Source: Flavobacterium panici (GTDB taxonomy: Bacteria; Bacteroidota; Bacteroidia; Flavobacteriales; Flavobacteriaceae). From it: 64,000 nucleotides of DNA. Below are positions 36,221-45,364 of this stretch, piece after piece. Numbering within the stretch: position 1 is the first letter of the stretch; each line of letters opens with the position of its first letter. A program made the translations under genes and the position numbers. The stretch lies in contig NZ_CAIJDE010000046.1 in assembly GCF_903819335.1 (NCBI RefSeq), positions 62,001 to 126,000 on the forward strand. The letters run 5' to 3'. The notes under the pieces are model-generated. The model made no database searches. It was not told the origin of the DNA and worked only from the letters and a program-made list of their open reading frames with translations.

Positions 36221-36763
36221 ATGCAGAATTACTATAATTTCACAGTTTCAGCGAGTCAAATGTCATATAGTCCTTATTGGTATGTAAAATCAAATATCAT
36301 TTTAAAATGCATATCGGGAATTTTAGTTTTGGCTTCCGGATTTATTTTATCACACTTAAGTGATTTCAAAATCGGATTTATTATCTCTATTTTTATAAGT
36401 GCTGTTTTAATTTTTAATGGCATTTATAAATTCATGATTAAAAATAAAAAAACATTTATTTTTGATAAAACCGAAAACGCTTTGTACAAAATTACGCTGC
36501 GGGGTAAAAAGAAAGTGATTTCACTTAACAATGTAATAGATATTGTCACAAAATCCGGAGCAATGAGTTATCATTATGTTCTTACTTCTAAGGACAGTAC
36601 TAAAATTAAAAAGATCAAATTAACAGCCCGCATCAAAAACGAAAATAAATCCAATCCCGAAGTACGTTTTTTAGAAATGGAAATCATACCGCAGCTGGAA
36701 TCTTTTTTAAACTTAAATAGTAAAGTTATCGTTTTCGACTCCAAATATTGTTCTACAATTTAG
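36221..36763 (+). CDS. hypothetical membrane protein
   Basis: A 180-residue protein, not recognised. Two transmembrane helices lie near 27-44 (LKCISGILVLASGFILSHL) and 51-70 (GFIISIFISAVLIFNGIYKF), followed by a soluble beta-rich domain (FIFDKTENALYKITLRGKKKVISLNNVIDIV ... PQLESFLNLNS) resembling bacterial PH-like or YdbT-like membrane-associated domains in layout. The inference is weak. It stands alone between the TonB receptor terminator and the convergent barrel gene. Confidence 0.75.
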   Translation: MQNYYNFTVSASQMSYSPYWYVKSNIILKCISGILVLASGFILSHLSDFKIGFIISIFISAVLIFNGIYKFMIKNKKTFIFDKTENALYKITLRGKKKVISLNNVIDIVTKSGAMSYHYVLTSKDSTKIKKIKLTARIKNENKSNPEVRFLEMEIIPQLESFLNLNSKVIVFDSKYCSTI

Positions 36764-36853
36764 ATTTAGATTTTAGATTTTAGATTTAGGATTTTTTCTA
36801 TTCTATGTTCCTTTGAACCTTTGTCTCTTTGAGCCTCTGAACCTCAAAAAAAC

Positions 36854-39616
36854 CTACTCTCTCTGTCTTCTCTTTCCTCCTTTTTCAGAACCTGTAAAGT
36901 TTCCTATTTTATAAGCCAGGGAAAACATAACGTAACGTCTTAAAACAGTATTTTCTTCATCGCGAATTGCGGTTGCAGAAATGGTTCGTGTAGCACTTAA
37001 ATTTTGATTTAAAACATCATACACTTTTACTTTTGCATATAGTTTTTTATCAAAGAATCCGTATGATAAACTGGTGTTCCATAGGTAGAAATCTTTTTTG
37101 AAATCGCCGGAAATATTCGAATTATAAGTATATCCAAAATCATTTCCGAAGATTAAATTTTCCGGCCAGTACGTTGTCGTCTGTAAATTGATTCGGTGAA
37201 CCACATTTGAGGTTGCATCTCTTGAATAATTTTCATATTTCGACTGATTGTATGATAAATTATAAGATGGCGCAATAGTCAATATTTCTCCATAATCGTA
37301 TGACATATAAACTTTTGGAGTAATCGAAGTTGATTTTGCATTGTATAAAACAGCATTTGTAAATCCTTTGTCAAAAGAATACCCTGCGTTTAATCCTAAA
37401 CCGTATCGTAAAGTATGTGCTCCGCTTTTTACCGACTGATTCCAATTTGCACCAATAGAGGCATTGTAAACGCCGGAAATATTTACATACGTTGTATTTC
37501 TTTTTCCGCTTTCGTCATAAATAGAAGTCGACACGATATCATTATCATAATAATCTCCTTTTAAATATAAACTGTAACCGGAACGTGAACGGAAATCGTA
37601 ATTTTTGAAATTAAAATTTACACTACTTTTTTCAACCGGATGCAAATTAGGATTTCCAACAATTGTATTTAGCGGATTGTTAAGGTTTACAACAGGCATT
37701 AACTGCGTTGCAGACGGCAATGCGTTTGAATAATCATATTTAAGTGATAAATTTTTAGAACGCGTAAACTTGTATCTAAATATGGCTGTCGCAAATGGCA
37801 ATGCATATTTTTTATTTAAATCTGTCGCATTATTTAAATATAACGAATGATTATCAAAATTTACGATTGAAGTTCGGCTGTCAAGATTTAATGTAAACTT
37901 GTTTTTTTGCAGCGTAATTCCAACTTTTGGCGTAACTGAATTTTGTACAGAACTTGTATAATTACTTAAAGACAAATTCAAGTCACTATATTCTTGTGTA
38001 TCAGGATTGAAATTAAAAGTCTTTTCATCATTTACGCTAGTATTCCAATCAAAATCAGATCCAAATCTTACTCTTAAAGAATCGGTTATGGGTTCTGTAT
38101 ACTCGATATCTGCAGAATAAGCATCACTGCTGTTTTTCTTTTTTGTAGTCTGATTTCTTTCATCATTTGGCTGATTGTCCTGATAGAAAATTGTTTCAGA
38201 AAGATTCAAACCATTAGAATCCGTACTTGTATTATTATTAGTAAATACAAAACTTAGATTTCGGGATTTCTTTTCAAAAGTTTTATTAAAGTTGATTGTG
38301 TTGCCAAAATTAAAATTATCACTTTCAGAATATGATTTAGAATTGCTTTCGTTTAATGCATTTCCGTTTTCATCTTCAGAAGAACTTGATGAAGTCGAAT
38401 TGCTGTTTGTGCGCGATTGATTCAGCTTAGGCGCCACCACAATACGCATACTTGGATTAATTTTATATTCTAATTCAAAATTGACATTATTCCCGGTACT
38501 TTCGTTTCTTGTTTTAGACTCGGCTTCTGTAATAATATTTCCGGTTGGCAAAAAACTAAGCTGGTTTGATTTGCTGTCGTTATTATTAATGGTATTCGAA
38601 AAGTTATAGCTTCCCATTGCCAGCAGATTTTTCGTCCAGTCATCAGAATAATTAAGTCCCACTAAATTTGACTGTGTAATTCCCTTCCCGCTTCCGCCAG
38701 AACTTGTACTTCCACCTCTTCCGCTGCTGTTTCTCCCGCCCGACATATTATCAAAAACATCATCCATAGAAAATCCGGTTGCGTTGATATTATTGGAAGA
38801 AGCCAGCAAGCTTATTTTTTGTTTATTATTAAAATAATTCAGGTTTACATTGGCTTCATAACGATCATCTGTGCCGTAACCGCCCATTATTTTCCCGAAA
38901 TATCCTTTGTTTTTCTTTTCATCAATAGTAATATTAATACTCGAAAAATCTGAAGTAGATTCTTGTTTTGCCAGTTCTTCTTTCTTGGTTTTAAAATCAG
39001 AAACCTGAATCTTTTTTATAATATCTGCAGGTAAATTTTTAATCGCAATGGCTCCGTCTTTATCAAAAAAGGTCTTTCCGTTTACTAAAACCTGATTGAC
39101 CTCTCGCCCATTAACGGTAATTTTTCCATCATTATCGACATCAAATCCGGGCAATTGCTTTAGTAAAGTTTCGACATTAGAATCCGGACGGACTTTATAA
39201 GACGCCGCATTAAATTCTAAAGTATCTTTTTTGATTGTTATGGGCGCTGCTTCTGTTTTAATAACAACATCATTTAAGGCGTTTACATTTTCAAGCATGT
39301 ATATTTTACCGAAATCTTTGCTTTCTGTAAGTCCTTTATATTCTTCAAAATAGGTTTGATATCCCATATAACTTACCTTCAAAAATACAGGTTTATCATA
39401 TTTTTTGATATCCATTCTAAAAGCACCGTTTTTATCTGTGGTGGCATATTCAATAACAGTAGAATCTTTAATTGTGGTGAAATAAACAGTTGCCATTTCA
39501 AGCGGCAATTGGGTATTAACATCTAAAATTGCCCCTCTAATAGTAATATCATTCTGCGAATGGGCTGTAAAGACAAAAAGGAAGAAAAACGAAAGAAATG
39601 AATAAATCTTAGTCAT
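36854..39616 (-). CDS. outer membrane beta-barrel protein with carboxypeptidase-like N-terminal domain
   Basis: A 920-residue outer membrane protein of the OMP_b-brl_3 / TonB-receptor-like group. It has a signal peptide (cleaved near FTAHSQ, about residue 20), a CarboxypepD_reg-like domain (about 24-110, IRGAILDVNTQLPLEMATVYF) and a plug-like segment (about 118-215) with VETLLKQLPGFDVDNDGKITVNGREVNQVLVNGKTFF. The long barrel contains Gly/Ser-rich and Asn/Ser-rich loops and ends FSLAYKIGNFTGSEKGGKRRQRE. The Arg/Lys-rich C-terminus after the last strand is common in this family. Substrate unknown. Monocistronic. Confidence 0.92.
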   Translation of the reverse strand: MTKIYSFLSFFFLFVFTAHSQNDITIRGAILDVNTQLPLEMATVYFTTIKDSTVIEYATTDKNGAFRMDIKKYDKPVFLKVSYMGYQTYFEEYKGLTESKDFGKIYMLENVNALNDVVIKTEAAPITIKKDTLEFNAASYKVRPDSNVETLLKQLPGFDVDNDGKITVNGREVNQVLVNGKTFFDKDGAIAIKNLPADIIKKIQVSDFKTKKEELAKQESTSDFSSINITIDEKKNKGYFGKIMGGYGTDDRYEANVNLNYFNNKQKISLLASSNNINATGFSMDDVFDNMSGGRNSSGRGGSTSSGGSGKGITQSNLVGLNYSDDWTKNLLAMGSYNFSNTINNNDSKSNQLSFLPTGNIITEAESKTRNESTGNNVNFELEYKINPSMRIVVAPKLNQSRTNSNSTSSSSSEDENGNALNESNSKSYSESDNFNFGNTINFNKTFEKKSRNLSFVFTNNNTSTDSNGLNLSETIFYQDNQPNDERNQTTKKKNSSDAYSADIEYTEPITDSLRVRFGSDFDWNTSVNDEKTFNFNPDTQEYSDLNLSLSNYTSSVQNSVTPKVGITLQKNKFTLNLDSRTSIVNFDNHSLYLNNATDLNKKYALPFATAIFRYKFTRSKNLSLKYDYSNALPSATQLMPVVNLNNPLNTIVGNPNLHPVEKSSVNFNFKNYDFRSRSGYSLYLKGDYYDNDIVSTSIYDESGKRNTTYVNISGVYNASIGANWNQSVKSGAHTLRYGLGLNAGYSFDKGFTNAVLYNAKSTSITPKVYMSYDYGEILTIAPSYNLSYNQSKYENYSRDATSNVVHRINLQTTTYWPENLIFGNDFGYTYNSNISGDFKKDFYLWNTSLSYGFFDKKLYAKVKVYDVLNQNLSATRTISATAIRDEENTVLRRYVMFSLAYKIGNFTGSEKGGKRRQRE

Positions 39617-39957
39617 AAAAAATTTGGTTAGTTAGATGATTAGACTACATAAAAGCAAAAAGGTTTAATTGTAGTTTTTACATTTATTCAAATAGTATGC
39701 CATTTTAGCTTCTATTAAGGTAACAAAAAATATATCAAAAGCTTTATACAAATAAATAAATTATTGATTTTCAATATTTTAAACCCTTCAAAAAAGGGTA
39801 AAACTGCCCTTTTAAAAACAGTATTAAGCCTTACTTCTATTTCATCAAAATACAAAAACTTTGCGACAACAATAAAGGAGAATTCAGAAAATCCTAAAAC
39901 AGAGTATGACAGAAAAGTCGAAAACTGATAAGAGTAGGCAACTTAAAACCAATTACC
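39617..39957. other. divergent intergenic region with small hairpin
   Basis: A 341-base AT-rich gap between the barrel gene (leftward) and the 623-residue protein gene (rightward). AAAAGGG (39792-39798) and CCCTTTT (39807-39813) form a short hairpin with A and T runs on both sides that might act as a weak terminator or attenuator. I saw no exact TAnnTTTG on either strand and no ORF. Confidence 0.45.
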
Positions 39958-41829
39958 ATGAGAAATATTTTTAAAGGCTCCTTAAGAGGATATGTATGTG
40001 AAGATTGTCTTGAAGCCGTATCTGAAGTAGAAATTTTAATTTATCACCCATACAGAAATGCTAATTCTACTGCAAATGCGGCCTCAAATGTAAAAGAAAC
40101 ATTTCGTTTTGTTTCAAAAGAAGAAGCAAAACAAAGAGCAGAATTACTTGTGTATAAAGCAAAAACAGATGCAGAAGGTAATTTTCAAATTGAAGTTAGT
40201 GAAAACCATCTTGATGCAAGCTTCGATATTGATTTTGTGTGCGGGACTGTGCCGCCAAAACATCCAAAACCAAAAAGAGATGAAATAGTACAGCTGCATA
40301 TTACAACTTTCTCAATGCGTTTAGAGCTTGAAAAACAGGCCAAAGATGAAAAACACAGATGGGAATATGCAATTGCTTATAAATGGTGGTGCTATATTCG
40401 CGGACATTTTTTTGATGCGTGGGTTATCTGCGGACATTTAATGAACTGTCAGACTAATAAACCAATTGCTAATGCAAAAGTTACGGCAATGGATGCTGAT
40501 TTTTTTACCGATGATAATTTAGGAACAGCAACAACAGATTCAAACGGGCATTTTAGAATTGATTATACTTCGGCCGATTTTAAAAAGACATTTTTATCGC
40601 CTTGGATTAACATAGAAACAGATCCTAGTTTTCTTTCCTTCCAGAGCGGGCCAGATGTTTATTTTAAAGCGGAATTAGGCGGTACAAAATTAGTTGACGA
40701 AACCAAAGCTGATGCACGCAAAAATGTTGGTTTTTGCTTATGTGTCAATTTATGTTCTGATGTGAATGTCGTAGATCCAAATGATCCTAATTTCCCAAGT
40801 GCGTGGACAGGAATTGGAGCTGCTTTTAGTTCGTCTTACGGTTCAAGCTCTTATGATTTTGATGCTGATGGTTTTGCCGGATCTGGTAAAAACGTTTTAT
40901 ACTCTGTTATACGATTAACGGGACAAGCTGCACTGAGATCAGGTTCAGGAAACCCAATCGAATATCGTTTTAGAGTGAGCGATACAACGGCACCAAATAA
41001 TACGGTTAGTTTACCAGAATCTAATTTTACCAAAATTGTTGGAGTAACTCCTGGATTATTTACTTCAAGCATAGTTTCTAAACTAACCCGTAAAGTTTTC
41101 TCTTTTATTCTTAACGATATTTTTGTTTGGAGCGACCAAAGTGATTTTGATGCCGAAGGCTGGTTTGATGTCAATCATGCTATTGAAAGAACTTTAATTG
41201 CCGTGGGATTAACTCCTGCCGATTTAGCACTTTATAATATTATTGAAGAAGATACGCTGATTTCGCTAAATACTACAGCACTTACAACAGCTCCGAGTAT
41301 TCCGGCAAACAGCATTAATGCCGGACAAAATATTCCTGCGGGAAGTAAAATTCCGTTAGAAAAATTTGCTATCAGATTTGAAATCAGAGAAGTGATCGAC
41401 AAGCCTTCTAATAATTTTGGTGTTATTGGCGGAAACGGAAAAACATTGAATTCTGTCGTGATGAATAATAATCCTATATATAGAAAATTATCTATTAAGG
41501 AATTAGACGAAAGCAGTCTTTGCAGCCCAATAAGCGGAACAATTCATGGGCGATATACTGTTTATCATCCGTATTTAGCAGGCTGCAGTCTGCATTTAAA
41601 CAACAATAGTCATACGGTTGAAAGAGACATTCTGGATGGAGTAATCAATACACTTCCGGCAGTTGATGAAAGAACCAACAATAGTTCGCAGCTGAACAAT
41701 CCTCCTGCAGACATGACGCGTTGTACGTATACATTAAAACTGTTTTCGTCAACCAGAAAACATAATGGTGATTATGGCGATTCTGATGGCGGAACACCAT
41801 TGGAACAATTATTCTTTTATGATGTTTAA
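39958..41829 (+). CDS. unrecognised protein with carboxypeptidase regulatory-like domains
   Basis: A 623-residue protein without signal peptide. Two transthyretin-like (carboxypeptidase regulatory) domains can be seen: about 7-80 (GSLRGYVCEDCLEAVSEVEILIYHP ... TDAEGNFQIEV) and about 155-215 (ICGHLMNCQTNKPIANAKVTAMDAD ... TTDSNGHFRIDY). A middle region of about 200 residues has SYDFDADGFAGSGKNVLYSVIRLTG and YRFRVSDTT, and the end reads GTPLEQLFFYDV. Cysteines cluster in both domains and in NVGFCLCVNLCSD. No membrane helix. I know no function; it may be part of a larger surface or injection-type assembly that exports without a classical signal, which is speculation. A shared terminator with der follows. 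Confidence 0.8.
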   Translation: MRNIFKGSLRGYVCEDCLEAVSEVEILIYHPYRNANSTANAASNVKETFRFVSKEEAKQRAELLVYKAKTDAEGNFQIEVSENHLDASFDIDFVCGTVPPKHPKPKRDEIVQLHITTFSMRLELEKQAKDEKHRWEYAIAYKWWCYIRGHFFDAWVICGHLMNCQTNKPIANAKVTAMDADFFTDDNLGTATTDSNGHFRIDYTSADFKKTFLSPWINIETDPSFLSFQSGPDVYFKAELGGTKLVDETKADARKNVGFCLCVNLCSDVNVVDPNDPNFPSAWTGIGAAFSSSYGSSSYDFDADGFAGSGKNVLYSVIRLTGQAALRSGSGNPIEYRFRVSDTTAPNNTVSLPESNFTKIVGVTPGLFTSSIVSKLTRKVFSFILNDIFVWSDQSDFDAEGWFDVNHAIERTLIAVGLTPADLALYNIIEEDTLISLNTTALTTAPSIPANSINAGQNIPAGSKIPLEKFAIRFEIREVIDKPSNNFGVIGGNGKTLNSVVMNNNPIYRKLSIKELDESSLCSPISGTIHGRYTVYHPYLAGCSLHLNNNSHTVERDILDGVINTLPAVDERTNNSSQLNNPPADMTRCTYTLKLFSSTRKHNGDYGDSDGGTPLEQLFFYDV

Positions 41830-41845
41830 AATCATTTTGTAAATC

Positions 41846-41882
41846 AAAAAAGCAGTATTTCGAATTGAAATACTGCTTTTTT
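41846..41882. terminator. bidirectional terminator
   Basis: AAAAAAGCAGTATTTC and GAAATACTGCTTTTTT form a perfect 16-bp stem around a five-base loop, between the convergent 623-residue gene and der. A and T runs serve both strands. Confidence 0.92.
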
Positions 41883-41906
41883 ATTATGGCAAAGATTTTT
41901 GAAAAT

Positions 41907-43214
41907 CTATTTCTCTCTGATATAAATATCGATTGGAACTCCTGAAAAATCCCAGTTATCACGAATTTTATTTTCCAGATATCTTTTGTATGGTTCCTTA
42001 ACGTATTGCGGCATATTGGCAAAAAACACAAATTGAGGTGTTTGCGTTGGCAATTGCATGCAATATTTAATCTTTACATATTTTCCTTTTGTCGCCGGCG
42101 GCGGATAAGCTTCAATTACTTTCAACATATATTCGTTGAATTTTGAAGTTGCAATTCTTTGTTTTCTGCTTTCAAAAACCTGAACTGTAGCTTCTAAAGC
42201 TTTCAATAAACGTTGTTTTGTTAAAGCCGAAACGAATAAAATTGGCACATCAGTAAAAGGCATTAATTCTTTACGAATTTTCTCTTCGTAATCGCGGCTT
42301 GACATGGTATCTTTTTCAACTAAATCCCATTTGTTTACTAAGATTACAACACCTTTACGGTTTTTCTCTGCCAGCCAAAAAATACTTTGATCCTGTCCTT
42401 CAAAACCACGAGTTGCGTCGATTACTAATATACAAACGTCAGCATGCTCAATTGCTCTTACAGAACGCATTACAGAGTAAAACTCTAAATCTTCCTTAAC
42501 TTTTGCTTTACGACGAATTCCCGCAGTATCAACCAAGTTAAATTCGAAACCAAAACGGTCAAATTTTGTATCAATTGCATCACGTGTTGTTCCTGCAATA
42601 TCAGTTACAATATAACGATCCTGACCAATTAAGGCATTGATAAAACTAGATTTTCCAGCATTAGGACGTCCTACAACTGCAAAACGGGGTAATTCTTCTG
42701 TAACCTCAACAGGTTCTTTTTCTGGAAAAGCATCAATTAAAGCATCTAATAAATCTCCTGTTCCGCTTCCTGAAATACTTGCGAAAGTAAAATAATCTCC
42801 TAAACCAAGATTATAAAACTCAATCGCATCTTTTTCACGCATTGCGTTATCTACTTTGTTTACAGCCAATAAAACTGGTTTTGTTACTTTACGAAGCAAC
42901 TTTGCAACTGTTTCATCCATTGGTGTAATACCTTCTTCTACATCAACAACAAAAATAATAACATCGGCTTCGTCGATAGCAAGTTCTACTTGTTTACGGA
43001 TTTCACCTTCAAATACGTCATCAGATCCGCGAACGTATCCACCCGTATCAATCACAGAAAACTCTTTTCCGTTCCACTCGCTTTTACCATAGTTTCTATC
43101 ACGGGTAACCCCAGATACTGAATCTACAATAGCTTCTCTTCTTTGTATCAGCCTATTAAAAAGGGTTGATTTCCCTACATTAGGTCTTCCTACTATCGCA
43201 ACAATGTTATTCAT
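41907..43214 (-). CDS. der: ribosome biogenesis GTPase Der (EngA)
   Basis: A tandem-domain GTPase needed for 50S subunit assembly. At 435 residues it has two G domains: [11 protein letters not shown] near 8-18 with DTGGY, and [11 protein letters not shown] near 181-191 with DTAGI and NKWD. A C-terminal KH-like domain ends [27 protein letters not shown] and [11 protein letters not shown]. All motifs look intact. The gene is followed by the bidirectional terminator and has a predicted promoter at 43312-43319. Confidence 0.98.
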   Translation of the reverse strand: MNNIVAIVGRPNVGKSTLFNRLIQRREAIVDSVSGVTRDRNYGKSEWNGKEFSVIDTGGYVRGSDDVFEGEIRKQVELAIDEADVIIFVVDVEEGITPMDETVAKLLRKVTKPVLLAVNKVDNAMREKDAIEFYNLGLGDYFTFASISGSGTGDLLDALIDAFPEKEPVEVTEELPRFAVVGRPNAGKSSFINALIGQDRYIVTDIAGTTRDAIDTKFDRFGFEFNLVDTAGIRRKAKVKEDLEFYSVMRSVRAIEHADVCILVIDATRGFEGQDQSIFWLAEKNRKGVVILVNKWDLVEKDTMSSRDYEEKIRKELMPFTDVPILFVSALTKQRLLKALEATVQVFESRKQRIATSKFNEYMLKVIEAYPPPATKGKYVKIKYCMQLPTQTPQFVFFANMPQYVKEPYKRYLENKIRDNWDFSGVPIDIYIREK

Positions 43215-43311
43215 TTTTTTGAATTTTAGATTTTGGATTTTAGATTTTAGATTTTCAGCTTCCTAAAAACCTAACCATCTGTAATCCAAAATGCTTTATT
43301 TTAATTTTTTG

Positions 43312-43319
43312 CAAAGGTA
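43312..43319 (-). promoter_or_regulatory. predicted -7 element of der
   Basis: TACCTTTG on the minus strand fits TAnnTTTG; it lies 98 bases before the der ATG. The intervening leader contains AGATTTTAG-type repeats. The same octamer serves era at 45140-45147. Confidence 0.5.
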
Positions 43320-43402
43320 GTTAAAAAAAGCTCCTAAGCTAATAAGTTTCTAAGTACCTAAGTTTTTATTGTTTTTCTTAATATTTTTTGAAGCTGTTTC
43401 CT

Positions 43403-43466
43403 GCTATCCGTTTCAATCTTTTGTTCCGCTAAAGAAGCGTCACAAAAGGATTTCCACTTCTATCAG
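43403..43466. repeat. left member of an inverted repeat pair around the CHAP gene
   Basis: The element starts GCTATCCGTTTCAATCTTTT and ends GGATTTCCACTTCTATCAGG. Its reverse complement is found, with a few differences in the middle, at 44149-44208. It appears to be one of the dispersed intergenic repeats of flavobacteria. Confidence 0.85.
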
Positions 43467-43505
43467 GGCTAGGGCTTTACGGTTTCAGAAAAAGTTTATT
43501 ACAAA

Positions 43506-44102
43506 TTATTTTTCTTTTCTTAACCAGCCTAACAGCCTTTCATTTTCTATTTTGTAGTTTCCTTTTTGAAATTCTAAAGTAATTGTTTCTCTCGAATCAC
43601 TAAAAGGCCCGGGATTTTGTTGAATAATTTCAACTTCATTTTCAGAAACGCTAGAAATTATGGCAACATGCCCAAATCTATTTAATAATGATCCTGAAAA
43701 AATTACCAAATCTCCAACTTCAGGTTTCTTTTTACTTGGATTTGTATATTGAATTAAATTTCTCTTTGAATTCAGATCACCATCTTTAACTTTCGAATCA
43801 TAAAAATCTTTTGCATGACCATAAGCATCGGGCATTTTATGATTGTAATATTCGTAATAATATCGTTTTACAAATTCAACACATTGATATTTAAGCCCTA
43901 AATTGTAATTATCTTTTGTAACATTTCTTCCGGAAACATGATCTACACCGCCATTATAATAGACTTTCACCCCATTCAAACTATCCAGAGATTGTCCTGT
44001 TTTATAATCTGAATTTAGGTTTATTTTCTTGATAGCTTTTAATCCTGCATAACCTAAAGCTAAGACTGAAATAATGATGAGAACGGTCTTTTTAACTTTC
44101 AT
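43506..44102 (-). CDS. CHAP-domain amidase/peptidase
   Basis: A 198-residue protein with an N-terminal membrane helix or signal (about 7-22, VLIIISVLALGYAGLK) and a CHAP domain that would cleave peptidoglycan peptides. The likely catalytic residues are Cys74 in LKYQCVEFVKRYYYE and His145 in NRFGHVAIISS, with VGDLVIF before the latter. Related single-domain CHAP proteins are often annotated as amidases; phage or defence use is possible. The gene is enclosed by ~60-bp inverted repeats (43403-43466 and 44149-44208), so it may have been moved or copied as a cassette. Confidence 0.9.
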   Translation of the reverse strand: MKVKKTVLIIISVLALGYAGLKAIKKINLNSDYKTGQSLDSLNGVKVYYNGGVDHVSGRNVTKDNYNLGLKYQCVEFVKRYYYEYYNHKMPDAYGHAKDFYDSKVKDGDLNSKRNLIQYTNPSKKKPEVGDLVIFSGSLLNRFGHVAIISSVSENEVEIIQQNPGPFSDSRETITLEFQKGNYKIENERLLGWLRKEK

Positions 44103-44148
44103 TTATTTTCTTATAAAATCAAAGTTCTTATTAATTTTGTTAGCGTGA

Positions 44149-44208
44149 GGGATAGAAGTGGAAATCCTTTTGTGAAATGAAATGGAACAAAAGATTGCAA
44201 CGGATAGC
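44149..44208. repeat. right member of the inverted repeat pair around the CHAP gene
   Basis: Starts GGGATAGAAGTGGAAATCCT and ends AAAGATTGCAACGGATAGC; inverted relative to 43403-43466, with the same outer parts and a divergent middle. The continuing CCCGACCCCGGAGGGACACG to 44228 is not matched in the left copy. Confidence 0.85.
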
Positions 44209-44238
44209 CCGACCCCGGAGGGACACGACCAAACTAGA

Positions 44239-45120
44239 TTATTGATTATAACCAAATCGTTTCAGCATATTCGCATTACTTCTCCAGTCTTTGTTCACTT
44301 TTACGTAAAGTTCGATGTGAATTTGTTTTCCGAAGAATTTCTCTAAATCGGCACGGGCCTCGGTTCCAACTTTCTTTAGTGCTGCACCTTTATGTCCGAT
44401 GATGATTCCTTTTTGTGTATCGCGTTCGACCATAATTACAGAACGGATTCTGATAATTTTCTCGTCTTCATGAAATTCCTCTGTTACAATTTCTACGGCA
44501 TACGGAATCTCTTTACTGTAATTCAATAAGATTTTTTCACGAATTGTTTCGTTTACAAAGAAACGTTCCGGTTTATCTGTTAATTGATCTTTTGGATAAT
44601 AAGGTGGAGATTCTGGAAGTAATTCGATAATTCGTCCAAAAACTTCCGGAACATTAAAGTTCTGCAAAGCCGAGATTGGGAAAATTTCAGCGTTTGGCAG
44701 TTTCTCTTTCCAAAAACCAACCTGTTCTTCTAATTGTTCCTGATTTGAATTGTCGATTTTATTCAGCAATAGTAAAACGGGAATTTTAGCATAAAAGATT
44801 TTATTGAAGAAATCTTCGTCTTTTAAGTTCTGCTCCCCTATTTCGACCATGTAAATTAAAACATCAGCATCTTCAAAAGCCGATTTCACGAAGTTCATCA
44901 TCGACTCCTGCATTTCATAAGCCGGTTTTATAATTCCGGGAGTATCTGAAAGTACCATTTGAAAATCTTCGCCATTTACGATTCCCAAGATTCTATGACG
45001 TGTTGTTTGTGCTTTTGATGTTATGATGGATAATCTTTCTCCAACAAAGGCATTCATTAGTGTCGATTTTCCAACATTTGGATTCCCGATTATGTTTACA
45101 AAACCTGCTTTATGTGACAT
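44239..45120 (-). CDS. era: GTPase Era
   Basis: Small-subunit assembly GTPase that binds the 3' end of 16S rRNA. 293 residues, full length. The G domain has [11 protein letters not shown] (about 11-21), the switch region TTRHRILGIV, DTPGI and NKID; the C-terminal KH domain contains IIGHKGAALKKVGTEARADLEKFFGK. All motifs are intact. It is divergent from the initiator tRNA, with its own -7 element in the gap. Confidence 0.98.
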   Translation of the reverse strand: MSHKAGFVNIIGNPNVGKSTLMNAFVGERLSIITSKAQTTRHRILGIVNGEDFQMVLSDTPGIIKPAYEMQESMMNFVKSAFEDADVLIYMVEIGEQNLKDEDFFNKIFYAKIPVLLLLNKIDNSNQEQLEEQVGFWKEKLPNAEIFPISALQNFNVPEVFGRIIELLPESPPYYPKDQLTDKPERFFVNETIREKILLNYSKEIPYAVEIVTEEFHEDEKIIRIRSVIMVERDTQKGIIIGHKGAALKKVGTEARADLEKFFGKQIHIELYVKVNKDWRSNANMLKRFGYNQ

Positions 45121-45139
45121 TTGCGTATTATTTATTTTG

Positions 45140-45147
45140 CAAAGGTA
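45140..45147 (-). promoter_or_regulatory. predicted -7 element of era
   Basis: TACCTTTG on the minus strand, 19 bases before the era ATG, fits TAnnTTTG and is identical to the der element. Confidence 0.55.
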
Positions 45148-45194
45148 GTCATATCAAGTTAATACAGAAAATAAAACATTTTTTAAAATTTTCG

Positions 45195-45224
45195 TTGGAA
45201 TTCTCAAAAATCGACGTATCTTTG
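45195..45224 (+). promoter_or_regulatory. promoter of the initiator tRNA gene
   Basis: TTG at 45195-45197 and TATCTTTG at 45217-45224 are separated by 19 bases, the best full match in the window to the Bacteroidota TTG-N(17-23)-TAnnTTTG promoter. It ends 12 bases before the mature tRNA start. Confidence 0.85.
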
Positions 45225-45236
45225 CACCCGAAACAT

Positions 45237-45309
45237 CGCGGGATAGAGCAGTAGGCAGCTCGTCGGGCTCATAACCCGAAGGTCACAGGTTCGAGTCCTG
45301 TTCCCGCTA
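45237..45309 (+). tRNA. initiator tRNA-fMet (CAT anticodon)
   Basis: A 73-base cloverleaf: acceptor CGCGGGA paired with TCCCGCT, leaving the first pair unmatched as in initiators. The D-arm is AGAGCAGTAGGCAGCTC. The anticodon stem CGGGCTCATAACCCG has three G-C pairs (the initiator hallmark) and anticodon CAT, and the T-arm CAGGTTCGAGTCCTG is intact. The terminal CCA is not encoded. Confidence 0.95.
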
Positions 45310-45316
45310 CTAAGAC

Positions 45317-45346
45317 AAAAGCTTCAGAGAAATCTGGAGCTTTTTT
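45317..45346 (+). terminator. terminator after the initiator tRNA
   Basis: AAAAGCTTCAGA (45317-45328) and TCTGGAGCTTTT pair around a GAAA tetraloop, then continue in T. It belongs to a family of five near-identical hairpins in the window. Confidence 0.92.
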
Positions 45347-45364
45347 GTTTTAGAGTACTTTCGT

